From contig OX377204.1 in the NCBI GenBank assembly GCA_947396885.1, positions 26,605,706-26,669,705 on the forward strand: a stretch of 64,000 nt of DNA, given 5' to 3'. Made by a program: the position numbers and the translations under genes. How positions within the stretch are numbered: position 1 is the stretch's first letter; the number at the start of each line of letters is the position of its first letter. The stretch is from Heligmosomoides polygyrus polygyrus. Taxonomy: Eukaryota; Nematoda; Chromadorea; Rhabditida; Heligmosomidae. Below the pieces are notes generated by a model that had not been told where the DNA came from, made no database searches, and was given only the letters and a program-made list of their open reading frames with translations. Shown in pieces: positions 41,748-52,875 of the stretch.

Positions 41748-42833
41748 TTAGGTTGTCCGGAAAGTTCTATGCGTTTTGAGTGCTTCACTTTGAACTACCC
41801 TAACTTTCTCAAATCTTATCAGATTTGGACGAGATAAGCACCATTCGAATAAGCACACTTTTGCCAATGGGCCTCCTGTCGAAATATTACATCTACGAAA
41901 AAAGTGTGTAGGTGGTCGAGATTCAACAAAATCCAAGGCTGTTTTGGCTTGGTCCTGATTGGTGAAGGTTTTACAGCGAGAAAGTTCTGAAAGTGTTTGA
42001 AAAGGTGGTAGTGGTTGGTGAGAGGTCTGGAGAATATGGCGGATGGGCAGAACTTCGACCATTAACTCGTTCAATTTTCGAATAGTGTCTTGTGAAACGT
42101 GTGGGCGGGCGTTACCGTGCAAAACAATCGGACCTCTTCTGTTGACCAATGCTGGCTGAGGCTTACGCATTTCGTCGGTTTCCTTACAGTAGGACTCTGC
42201 TCATCACAAGTGATGAGTCGATCCAAAAACGGAGCAGTTTTGTTGCATAAAAATAGAGGAGGACAAATCTCGAAACGTGATGTTTTTGTCACTCACTCAA
42301 CTCGTGGGACACCCACTTTTCGAGCTTTTCACCTCCCCAAGGCGTTTCGAAGCATCCGCAACAGCAGTTCTACCGACGTCTAGCTTCTCCGCGATCCCAC
42401 GAACTGTTTCGCACGGTTCAGCTTCCACCAATTCCTTCAACTCGTCATTCAAGATTGCTCCAGGTCGACCGCTACGGGGGTCATCTTCGAGGCTGAAATC
42501 TCCGCTCCGAAACTTACTGAACTACTGGCGCACAGTGCTGTCTCCAACACTATTAGGCCTCACACTTGATTAATTTGTCGAGTTGTATGACACAAATCGT
42601 CCCAATTTGAAGCTAAAACGAAATATTGTTCGGAATCGCTCCTTTGGCATACTTCAACGAGCCCTTCAAGAGCAGAAATATAAAACAAAGTTGAAACATA
42701 AATTGTCTAGTCCGTTAGTTAAAATTCTGTACAGAAAGTGGCATTAATGTACAATCTAAGTTGAATTTTTACTTAATAATAGACGAATGAAAAATAGTAA
42801 CGCAAAGCGCTGATAACTTTCCATACACCCTAA
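41748..42833 (-). pseudogene. near full-length decayed mariner element
   Basis: Ends TTAGGTTGTCCGGAAAGTT (41748) and, in reverse complement, TTAGGGTGTATGGAAAGTT (ending 42833), both flanked by TA. Minus-strand frames give, in order, an N-terminal DNA-binding part (FRSGDFSLEDDPRSGRP, then DELKELVEAEP), LITCDEQ with the first catalytic Asp, VLHGNARPHVS where the usual HDNARPH has lost its Asp, and KLNELMVEVLP. Several frameshifts. The element size of 1086 bp is a little under the usual ~1.3 kb. Transposase-dead. Confidence 0.85.
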
Positions 42834-43780
42834 TAATTGTTAACTGTGATTTTCTGCTTAAAAAATCAGATGTCATAACTGCAACAAACCTTCTGGAGGA
42901 AGTCGTGAAAACACATTTTTGGGTTAAGAAAGTTTGGAAAAGTCAAAGAATTTTTGGATACTTTGGATTAACATAAAAAATTTTCAAGGCAGAAATCGGC
43001 GTTTTCAAAAAAAAAATATGCCAATAGCTTCATGAACAAACCGAAATCGTTAGGCAATAGACGTCCGAATATGTACATGGTAGGAAAATTCGACATTACT
43101 TTTCCACGCTCGTAGTAGTTCAGATGCAGTTCCACACCATCTGAAGGTAAACAGCGAGTTTTCTTTCTAAAGCTCCAGCACAAGGGTTATTTTTCAATCA
43201 CAACTCGTCCTGCGTCCTAAACATTGCTGTTGTTTTGATAACGTTTCATGGGAGAGGGCCATTGGTGTTGATTGGCACTAAAGGATATTGATTCTAATAA
43301 GCCGCCCACAGTTTGTAATAGAGTTTAGCAATGGATCTGGCAGTTTTCTGTCGCCCATGAGAGCACTGGTTCGTGATTTACCTCTGCTAGCTAAAAATAA
43401 ATTTTATCTAGATAAGTGCTTCCCGGTTTTTTAGGAAACACTAGTAGAGTGTGTTTATGCACTCCACTAGTCTTCTACTAATACGCATGGGCAAGCACTT
43501 TCCCAGTATTGAAGAGAATCCGCTTGCCCTTCGTCGAATGTCAATTCTTTCCGCTTGGCTACCGCGCCACTCAAAAGACACCATGGGCTACAGTAACCTA
43601 CCACGGAATACGGTAGTTAATCTAGCACGCGTTGGCAGAATCCATCTCGATTGCTATGGATTAGAAGCACCTGACGTGAATTTGCTGGAAGATTCTGTGG
43701 CAATAAATGCTACGACTAGGCCTTATGTTTCCATTGAACACCTGGTCCGGTAACTCGGGAAGCTTCCTAATAATAAAGCA
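42834..43780. other. unassigned sequence
   Basis: A 100-codon plus frame at 43451-43753 has no recognisable domain. Nothing else supported. Confidence 0.35.
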
Positions 43781-43841
43781 AAGTGAACAAGATGAAATCT
43801 TTCTTCTTGAAAAGTGAACAAGATGAAATCTTTCTTCTTTC
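43781..43841 (+). repeat. 30-bp tandem duplication
   Basis: AAGTGAACAAGATGAAATCT followed by TTCTTCTT occurs twice in direct succession. Confidence 0.9.
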
Positions 43842-43904
43842 AAAGCGGTCTGTATCCCTACCTTAGGCCAAACCTTTTTTGAGTTTCTAGAATCACAATT
43901 ACGT

Positions 43905-44924
43905 TTAGGATGGTCGAAAAGACTTGTCACTTTTCCACACCTTTCAGTACACTGTTCGATAACTAATTTCGCTTTTTTTCATATTTTTCAAGGTGAATTT
44001 ATTTTTGTTACCAACAAACACTGATCAATGATATATCAACTATTCCGTTAGACGACCTTTTGCCATCTTTCGATATATTAAAAAATTCCACGTTCGAAGA
44101 ACCCTTGATTTTTATAAACGAAGAACTGTTGATTTTACCAGCTTGAACGGAGTCAAAAGTTTTACCATTCAAGTTGTTTTGAAGGGAGCGAAACAAATAG
44201 TAGACTAGTGGCGCTAAGTCAGGGATGTAGGGTGGATGTGGCTTCAGTTCCCATTTCAGCTCTGTTTATTTTTGACGAATCATCAATATGCGGCGGGGTC
44301 TAGATAGAGATCACGCCTTTGCGATGCCAGTTCAGGACATCTTTTCATGATTTCTTCCCTTAATTTCGGTAGCTGACGTCAGAAGAAATTCGAATGAATA
44401 ATCTGGTTTCCTGCAAGCAGCTCAAACTAGGCTATACCCTCGCATGAGTTAATGCGTGTGGTGAGGTGGACTTCCTTTAATTCGTGAGGAACCCAAGCAT
44501 CCAGTCTGTTTACGTAACCGAGCTTTTGTAGGTGCAAGCAAACGGCTGAATTCGATATGGTAAGCTTCTCTGCCTTCTTTCGAATTCTAAAACGCCGGCT
44601 ACTTCCGATTAATGCCTTTATTTCGTCGTCATAAGTTGTGACTGTACGACTGCACGACTAGTGACTGTACGTCGTGCATCTTGCACATTAAAATTTCCAA
44701 AACGAATGCGAGTAAACCAGTGCTGACACTAGCGTTCAGTAAGGCAGTCCTCACCATAAAGTTCACATATTTTCTACCGAGCTTGCACCACATTTTTGCC
44801 CTTTCGGTAGTAAACCAGTAAAATATGCCGATAACGCTTTCTTTGATTTTTCATCTTCAACTTAATTTTTACCAACTTGTTTTAACTAATAGCACTCAGT
44901 TTTTGGTAGAAGACAGTCTAAAGA
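43905..44924 (-). pseudogene. second decayed mariner element
   Basis: The left end TTAGGATGGTCGAAAAG is at 43905, with a plausible right end (reverse complement TTAGACTGTCTTCTACC) near 44924. The minus strand reads an HTH-region piece (LQKLGYVNRLDAWVPHEL), HPPYIPDLAP, then SLQNNLNGKTFDS, which are mariner signatures for the DNA-binding end and the third-Asp region. Many stops are present. The end sequence and body differ from the copy at 41748, so this is another lineage. Confidence 0.7.
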
Positions 44925-45064
44925 CACAATAATGAAAGCCCAGAATCACTACTATATTACATAAAAACACACTGTTTACTCCATCTATGTATATAGCAAA
45001 AGACATTAATTATCGAACAACGTAGTAGATTTAAAGCATTGTGGCCCTATTCCACTGCAAGGGA

Positions 45065-45110
45065 GGGAGAACTCGAATCAATAATCTGATTTTCTGCAAG
45101 CAGCCAGTTT
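45065..45110. mobile_element. mariner fragment
   Basis: TCGAATCAATAATCTGATTT and CTGCAAGCAGC repeat the sequence at about 44381-44420 of the mariner copy just upstream. Too short for more. Confidence 0.4.
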
Positions 45111-45689
45111 GAAGAACAGTTTACAGCAAACGCTTGCTATATTCGGCTCTCCATTTTACATCAGTCAAGAACACATCATTTCTCTAGGAATTTTTCTTCT
45201 AAATGCAAAGACAAAAAGTTCCTAGAATAGGGAAAGAACCGGATTAGTTGTTCTTCTTATGACAGCACGCCCCTTGTCAAATTCGCAAATGATCAAGCTC
45301 TCACGTTAACAGCCTTCAGCAGCTTCTTCTATTGACCTTGTAGGAAGAGAAACAGGTGTGCCCTTAACCAATCCTTTGTCCTGCTCTGGGTGACAGCACG
45401 GTACATGCATATCTTGCCAGTAGGGAGGTTTCTGAGAGGTGGAATACGGTCGTGTACCTCGCGCCATGAATAGCGTAATTCGTTCTCAATTCCCTTGTTG
45501 CACCTGGCTCCTAGATAAATAGATGGAATCCCGCTAACGGACCGTTTTGATTTGCTGTCATCGAGCTAACTCTCTATTCTTCAAATGGGAAACAAACCGG
45601 AGGAATATTCTGCACGTAGCAGTAGCCCATCCGAATGTTTTGCTGACCATGACTGTTATGTATTAATAGAGAGCCTGATCTTGCTTATC
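45111..45689. other. unassigned sequence
   Basis: Nothing supported. Confidence 0.4.
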
Positions 45690-45960
45690 CGGCTCTCGCG
45701 AACCAGGAACTGGCAGTTGATGCCAGCTCCTGGTCCGGATTTGGCGTCGAGGCCATGCAAGCCTTCCATCTTTCCGGGGTCGGGGAATCGCAATCAGGCT
45801 GGAAATGATAAAAGACTGACATATCCATGGGATGGGCACTGCAAGTCTTTGTACAGACGAAATACGCATTCCATTTACCTCCACGACATCACATGGAAAT
45901 AGAATCCGTGGCGCGTCTCAAAGGGGGTCGACAAGAGCCGTCATTCACCCTTTATTCTGG
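45690..45960 (+). mobile_element. SINE family S2 copy
   Basis: TTCCGGGGTCGGGGAATCGC, CTGACATATCCATGGGATGG, ATACGCATTCCATTTACCTC, ACGACATCACATGGAAATAG, GTGGCGCGTCTCAAAGGG and TCATTCACCCTTTATTC. The head is replaced by a short GAACCAGGAACTGGCAGTTG inverted stretch. Confidence 0.65.
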
Positions 45961-47150
45961 CGAGTTTTTCAATTTCTTACGTGATTCAGATCTTCAGTAA
46001 TATTATTCTTGAGCAAAAACGATGCGATTAGAACTAGCCAGCCGCCGACTTTCATGTTAAAGGAATGGGAAGGAGTCAAATGTCAGAAAAGTGCTGCTCA
46101 ATAGCGACCGAAAGTGCTGTGAAAATGCTGGAAACATAGGAATATCACTAAAATCGTGCGTGAACCTGTCCTGGCTCACATGTCGTGGTGGACCCCCGAT
46201 GTGTGTCGCAATCGATGCTCTCGAGCTGTTGACGCACGACGTTGGGAGACTCGTAGTCATTTGGGAACGTCGCCTGTAGCAGTACGAAGGCGCCGTACAC
46301 TGCGCATCTCTCGATGTCTATCACCTGAAGCACCGTTGAAGAGCAGCACAATGTAGGGGAGTGAATGTTATCCCCGATTATTTGGGTCGAGATTGTTGTT
46401 CAGAATCACCGCAATCGAGAGTTTAATTGTAGGCTCAACCTAGAGGCAAAACTATACTCCAGGTTTCCAGGTTCACCTGCTAACCAGTGAGTTCTTTCCA
46501 ACGATTACATTTTGAACAGGATGCAGTAGCCGCAGCTCAGTAACTTTTCTTATGCCGTTACCACAATTTCTAGTTGTTTAATTTTGAATGCAAATTAACT
46601 GCAGCGCTCTGCAAAAAGTTCTAGTGCTGAAAGTCTCCCATTTCTAGTCTCCCATTCGTTGATAAGCTATGAATCTGCAAACTGGCCAATTTCGCTCTCA
46701 CCTAAACCATAGCTTCTAGCAGCCTATGCAGACCAGGATTTGTCGCTGCAAACAGAGTTAACGTGTGTCGAAACGATTTGAAACCTAGAGATGTGCTAGA
46801 TCAAAGAGCTCTGAAATCAAATCTTCTGAAATTTTACATCCAACCTTGTAAAACATGTGTAAGGACCAAGTTAAAAAGAGTATTATCAACAAGTTGTTCA
46901 TTGGTCCAAACGATTTCGTTGATGACGCACTGACGAGATTCTCAAGCGTAGAGCTTCAGTTGCTATATCGCCAGTTACATCTGAATTTCTAACACACCGA
47001 ACACTTAATGTTAATGTTAATGTTTATTACTTCGCGAAAGGCAGACGCGAGATAGAAGTAGGACAGTACAAACAAACAAACAAACATCAGAAAAATGCAC
47101 AATCAAGCAAGAATTGGGTGTGGTCGATCTCCATGACTAGAGTCCGTCAA
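45961..47150. other. unassigned sequence
   Basis: No supported gene. Small simple repeats (GTTAAT and CAAA units) at about 47008-47090. Confidence 0.4.
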
Positions 47151-47152
47151 AC

Positions 47153-47908
47153 TTAAGCAACATTTTTGATGCGTACCGCTTGAACTGGGGTATGGAGTAA
47201 GCATTCGACAGGTTTTTCGTGATTCCTATGTAAGCGGTGCGTAGCGTATGTTTCATTGCTTTCTTCGGCCTCACTAAGGTTCATCAATGCGATGTTTTCT
47301 TGAATATCCTGAGCCCGCGCGTGATGAATCGAACCAAGACTGAACCATACACGTGCTCTAGATAGCTCGTCGTTCTCGAATTCGGCTTGTCTGAGTTGAT
47401 GCTCAGCTTGTCGAATAGCAACCTCGAACTCATCGTTTTCATCTCTTGATACGAAATTTAAGAGGGTATCCTCGACGGTGTTATTCAGCACAGTGGAAAT
47501 GATCGTGCTGCACCGACTGGTCGTGATCTAGTCGTGAATGTTTCCACAGCGATGTAACGATGTTCTCGAGAACAACAACAACTGCACGCTTTGGGCTCCC
47601 CGGAGCCATCACCGACAGCGGTAGTGAGCTCGCTGTCGACCATCTTGTTGGAGTGCAACACGATAGAGGATAGTATTTGGTCGATGACGTCGTCCTTTGG
47701 AGGCTCGGATGTGAGGCCGGTAAGTTGCAGCTGACCTGCAGACGGTGGTCCGCTTGCAACGAACTCCACCACTTTCTTGGGCCGCTCCCTTCGAATCCGC
47801 CGTTTCTGCAGCATCCTCAGAAGATATCGCAGAAGAGCCAGCATCTGTACGAGCACCGAGTACGAGTAACACGACACAAGCAACTGACAAACTGACACAC
47901 ACGAGCAC
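47153..47908 (-). pseudogene. frameshifted secreted-protein-like reading frame
   Basis: ATG 47908 opens MLVCVSLSVACVVLLVLGAR, a strong signal peptide, then an acidic Ser/Ala stretch (SSAISSEDAAETADSKGA). Coding-like reading continues in a second frame (SGPPSAGQLQLTGLTSEPPK, DDVIDQILSSIV), a third (VLENIVTSLWKHSRL) and finally 47491-47153 (NNTVEDTLLNFVSRDENDEF, then a Gln/Glu-rich helix-prone segment AEHQLRQAEFENDELSRARV), ending at a stop near 47153. No room exists for introns at the frame changes, so it looks like an intronless pseudogene. Family not recognised. Confidence 0.4.
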
Positions 47909-48534
47909 TTTGTGATTTCACTCTTGCGCTAGGAATATACAGAGATACGAGAATGTAGCACTGTGCAGATCTGTAAGAACTCCATCACTGCTTAAGCATT
48001 ATAGAAATGTAGTTAGTTCACGTTGTATTACCATTTAATTTACAAATTTGGCAATTGCTGCATTATGTCACTGACTACGATATGTGTGCGACTTTTCGTT
48101 TTCATGCAATGTGGGCCCAGTATCTTTTTCGGTATTTTCATAAAGACAAAGAGAAATGTAATTAAGAAAATGGCCTGCAATCGCGCACTGTTCCCATCTC
48201 ACTACTGTCAGACTTTCGTTTTTCTTTTGCAAAAACCATGCTCTATCGGCCTTCTTCTGTTTGGATTTGCTGAACTAAATATGGAACCTCCGTGAACTAC
48301 CTAGTTTTGGCTTTTTATCGATACTTTTTATGTTTCTCTCCCATCCTTGGTCGCTGAAACACTGCGACAATTTCCAAAGAAAAAGAAAAGAAAAAAGGAA
48401 GGCTGGCCATAGTGCGCTTCTTGTAAACCATAAGAGAGAGATCGCATAATTGAGCTTGTATTGTTTGTTAAAAAAATGTGTCACATCCAGCATTTATATA
48501 TTTACTTATTATTTAGACTGGTGCTAGCACAGTT
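47909..48534. other. unassigned sequence
   Basis: Nothing supported. Confidence 0.4.
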
Positions 48535-48790
48535 GGATTAGATGTCTGGCGCGCACCGGATTTCAGGTTCCTTGTTCGAATTTCCCACCTACACTAACCA
48601 AGCCTTCTACCTCTCCGCAGTCGGCGAATTGGTCAACTTGTCTGGGAAGGGTTAAATATGTACAGACTTTTCTATCGGATTTCCACCCACCGCAAATCAT
48701 TTAGGCCAAATTCGCATTAAAATCGCCTCCACGACGATAAGCATGACGCATCCCAAAATGAATCAGTTAATGCCGTATGTACTTGTTCCT
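48535..48790 (+). mobile_element. SINE family S2 copy
   Basis: Degenerate A box (TAGCACAGTTGG), B-box-like TTGTTCGAATTTCC, GCAGTCGGCGAATTGGTCAA, TTGTCTGGGAAGGG, CCACCGCAAATCATTTAGGC, then CGCCTCCACGACGATAAGCA. Confidence 0.65.
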
Positions 48791-49009
48791 CATCTTTACT
48801 TATTTAGATGCACATGGGATGCAGTACAGTACATAGCCTATTACCTATTTTAAACATGGCTACACTGACAGTTCTGCGCCTTCCATAGCAGCGTAGCTCT
48901 GACAGGTGATGTATAAAAGCTTGCAGCAGTATTAATACAAAGAAGTTACTTCCGAAAGCATTGAAGAAACTCTCTTAGGGCAAACTTTATGTCTACTTTT
49001 TGAAGGATG

Positions 49010-49290
49010 TGTAGCGCAGTCGAATGAAGCACCACCTGTTGCGTTCACCCGGACTCAAGGTCCTTATCTTTCATCCCGCTCAGACCAAGCTCTATATCAT
49101 TCCTGCATTGGTGTATTGGCGTCAGAAATTTTTGGAAGGACGAAGTAAACACTGAATTGACCTGAGTGACTACCTCTAGTCATTGTAGAAGTCGAATACG
49201 CATTTATTTTGTCTCCGCGGCATCCCGTAGAAGGATACAGTGCTTGGCATCTTAAACAAAGATAGATCAACGCCGTCGTTTAGTGTCCTT
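49010..49290 (+). mobile_element. SINE family S2 copy
   Basis: A box TAGCGCAGTCGA, TTCCTGCATTGGTGTATTGG, ATACGCATTTATTTTGTCTC, CGCGGCATCCCGTAGAAGGA, then ATCAACGCCGTCGTTTAGTG. Confidence 0.65.
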
Positions 49291-49844
49291 CATGTCACCC
49301 TAGCAAAAGCGCTTTATTATTTTGCGGACGCCATTCATTCACGGCAACACATTGTAGTCAACGCTTCCATTCCTTCTAAAAGGTTACGGTAGAAATTCAT
49401 GGAATGCACCACAACGCGTTAAGTATTCATTTTCACATTTACATTGAACAGCATCAGCACCAGACATTTAGTTCGAACTTCGAAGTGGGGAGTAAGGCGA
49501 TGTATTGATTAGTTAATAGGGACCAGGTCGTAGTTTTTCTAAGGACCGTGGGGCAAGTTGCTTGGGAGACCTTTCAGACCTGGAGATTTTGCAATGCATC
49601 TGCAGCATGTTGTGGCCGCACATTTTTCAGCAATCCGTTTTATAGCTGGTCGAATTAGTTAAAGTGACAAACAATGCACCATATACTGCTTTTCTAGTAA
49701 TGCCATAAATTCAGCTCAATCGAACCTCGGGTACTGTAGGGTACGTGCGGCTCTCCATTGCTGACCACCTGTTCCGTGTAGCTTGCCTTCCCACGCACTG
49801 TAGTTACGTCCTCTGATCAGAAATAGCAGATGGCCGGATTCGGC
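49291..49844. other. unassigned sequence
   Basis: Nothing supported. Confidence 0.4.
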
Positions 49845-50000
49845 GTCATTCGATTCATAGCTGAGATGCGCCAGACATTCTACTTTTATGGAATATCTTC
49901 ACAACAAAATACCAAACGTGGAGGGAAGGAAGACTAGATTGGCCTGAGCGCCCAGGCACCTTGAACGATTCCGTTTAGAGGCAAAAGGCACAGCTCCTTC
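49845..50000 (-). mobile_element. SINE family S2 fragment (minus)
   Basis: GATGCGCCAGACATTCTACT, TTTATGGAATATCTTC and GAAGGAAGACTAGATTGGCC match the family in reverse. Confidence 0.5.
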
Positions 50001-50339
50001 TGCGAAAAGAAGGAATAACCTTGAACATCACGCCTTCGTCCACCGTCGGCATGTAGTTTTATTTCATTTTTTTTAAATTGTTACTTTTTGTATCCTCTTC
50101 CAAATCGTAGGCTTCTCACTTACGTAGGTAAGCAATATTTTGTGGACCTAGTGTAAACCAGCACAGGGCGTAAAATAATTTATCAAGGTATGTGGCATGA
50201 CTTGACATGATTTATGTTTGATAGTGTTGATTTATTGTTTCAATTATTTCTTTTTTACTGTTTACACGAGATTTCTTCACTGTTGTCTGCTCACTTCTCT
50301 CTGTCTGCAGTTTTTGTCTTCAGCACTTTATCTACATCT

Positions 50340-50455
50340 CAGCACTATAAATTTTTAGATCAGCGTACAATTTATACATTGGAAGGCGAAGTGCTTTATT
50401 TCGACTGACGTCTCGACGTTCTGTCTATATTCGGAGTCTATAAAGGTCGAGAGCA
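50340..50455 (-). mobile_element. Penelope-like 3-prime end with hammerhead-like motif H4
   Basis: The minus strand shows the H4 motif (50438-50402): GACT, CCGAATA (core decayed), GAC with GTC as stem II, GAGACGTC, AGTC, then GAAATAAAGCACTTCGCC. The same layout and the following GAAATAAA are seen after H2 at 17109. No GIY-YIG frame could be read directly upstream. Confidence 0.45.
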
Positions 50456-50860
50456 TCAATGGAGCTATCGAAATACGTCGAATCATCGAATTCACTTTTC
50501 AGAGAGAAAAATACGGGCGATACTCTATGTACTAGATTTGAAAGTGCAGCTCAAGAAGGTACCATTCAGATAGTAGCGGGCAAGGGCACCAGCCTACCGC
50601 AGGTGATGAGAAACATGGGTGAATGGACCCACGATCAGCTCTGGACGCACACATGCACTGGATGTCAGACCATATTGATCAGAACCCAGACAGCCCGCGA
50701 AGTGCTCCAGTTCTCCGGTTGTCGCTACACGCTCCTCCTTTCTTTTGGATTCTTGGCTGCCATTCAAAGAGCATCAGGTGCCGATGTTCTGGTACGTCAC
50801 TTTCCAGTGGAAACAAAAATGGACACATTGAGCTTCGCGCCGACGAGACGTTGAACCATG
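50456..50860 (+). other. unrecognised GC-richer open frame
   Basis: An open plus frame of 131 codons (50459-50854) with CTGCQTIL and a segment GKGTSLPQVMRNMGEWTHDQ. The minus strand is partly open too. It may belong to the Penelope-like copy whose 3-prime end lies just to the left on the minus strand, but I cannot confirm that. Confidence 0.25.
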
Positions 50861-52277
50861 TGGTTTGGCGAGTCGCTGATTTATTATATTTATTTATTTT
50901 GCACACGCAAATACAACAAAGCAAACAAAATAATAAGAGAACCTAGCAAAGGCAGGAATAAGTGTGGAAAAAGCAAAACACGGTGGAGAATGGAAAACGA
51001 TAAACTCCTAAGACGCGCTCCGAAAATATCGGTCCACAAATGTTTTGTACCCACAGAGTGAGTTTGGTAATGTGTGCTTTTTGACAACTTCAAAAATTCA
51101 GTGCCGCCTCTACAAGTGGAGAATGCTGATCTTACATTGCTCTTGGCCATTGGAAACTGGATCTTGCACTGATCCCTAAATGAAGAATTTAGAGATGCTC
51201 AGCAGTTAGGGATATCGCGCAGTAAGCTATGGCGAAAAAATTGTCATTATACTGTGTCATCGTCTTGTGCTAGAAAAGGAGAATAACATTCCTTAATGGG
51301 AGGGTCAACCAAACCATTCCCCAACTCCGAAAATCATAATTAGATTGTTCCTTCTATGACAGTGAAGTGCTTCCAGATAGAAAATCTTACATCGAAGGGA
51401 TGGTGTCCAAAGTTCTTTCGTGAAACTGTTCTGCAGAGATTCGAGTATTACAAAATCTCGGCTAACGACTCCAAAAGTTCCTAAGTTCTTCCCTGGACAG
51501 GCTATTTCTACATCTAGTTCTTCTTTTATTTTTTCCGCTTTTTCTGTTCTATTTCGTGTTCTCCTATGTTTCGTAGTGTTAGTACGGTAAACAAATGAGC
51601 AATATGAAACTACAAAAATAGACGTCAACAGTGGTCCGGTAATAATAAATAGTCAACAATCAATCACTCCGGTTTTTTCGCGTCATTGAAGTCAGCGCGC
51701 ACATCAAAGACTTGATAACTACTTCAGATAATATAGAAACCATAAAGGGAAACCTTTCTGAGCATGTGGACTAAAGACGTTGGTTCGTACGAATTACGTA
51801 TATCTGCTTTTCACCATAAATGAATAACTCTTCTTTTGGTTTCTAGTGGTAGTCAGAAAGTGTGAGGCGTCTAACGGACATAAAGGATATCCTTTTTTCC
51901 CCATTTATTTCCAAGTAGCCACCGTGTCTCCAGTTTTTTTAACGAGAAAGACCACTCCTATTGGTCCATGTTTGGCAGAAAAACTCCAAAGCAGTTGTTC
52001 CCGCTATGAATGCAGCCACTAATGGCTTCGGGACTTTTTTAGGAGGCGCTCTCGTGCTGGTAAAGATAGTTGAGCACGCGTGCTGCCAACCGGAAAGTTC
52101 CGTGCATCTCCGTGGTGAGGCAAGTGAGCTGAATGGCAAAAATATTCCGATGGCGGGACCTCTTCGTCTTGAAGACCCTTTGTTTCAAGGCGTAACACAG
52201 TAGGGACAGCCTAGCGTAGGAGGTTATGAACTGAGGCCAAATTCATCAACGTCATACAGCACGGAGAAAACATGCAC
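50861..52277. other. unassigned sequence
   Basis: No supported gene. An 80-codon plus frame at 51961-52203 has no recognisable domain. Confidence 0.35.
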
Positions 52278-52362
52278 AGCCGAAATCCCTGATAGCGCGG
52301 CTTATCCCTGGAGAAATGTTTCACCATATCGCTTGATAAGCCGCGCTATCAGTGATTTCAGC
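52278..52362. repeat. 85-bp foldback with 30-bp arms
   Basis: AGCCGAAATCCCTGATAGCG continuing CGGCTTATCC (52278-52307) is matched by the reverse complement at 52333-52362 with about three mismatches, around a 25-nt loop. Confidence 0.85.
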
Positions 52363-52789
52363 TGTATCTTCATCATTAAGTTGCTATGAGTCGATAAAGA
52401 ATGAAGCCTCTGATCGAGGAGCTGCCGGTGTTCGATGAGACAATCCGTACGCTTTCTAATCCGTTCCACACTTGGACCGCAATGGATCAAAACTGCGTTC
52501 ATTGGAGAGGACTACATAGTTGGCTAAATCGGTGTGCCCGATAGCAAAATCAGAAGCATTAGCAAAGTTCCCATGACGCGTGTATTTGCGTTTATTTAAT
52601 GGATAAGCTGTCATTTACCAATTTGATTGCATTTATGTATTTAGATTCAGAAGTTGCAGGAGCATTTGTTGCGCATAAAGCTCAGACGCCACCACCAGCG
52701 CAGTTTCATCGACCGCAACATGGATAATATCCTCTTACTGATGGCGTATCTCATTATTAATAAGCAAGCGGCATGCAGGGACTGTGATG

Positions 52790-52875
52790 TAGAGCTACCG
52801 CTAGTGTAATGACGTAACCATCCTATCTCAGTAGCAAAGAGTGCGTGTTCGTTTCTCGCCTGGCGCTATAGTTCA
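52790..52875 (+). mobile_element. decayed tRNA-derived SINE S1 head
   Basis: AGCTACCGCTAGTGTAATGA, a B-box-like GTGTTCGTTTCTC and CGCCTGGCGCTATAG follow the S1 layout, with several substitutions in both boxes. Confidence 0.5.
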
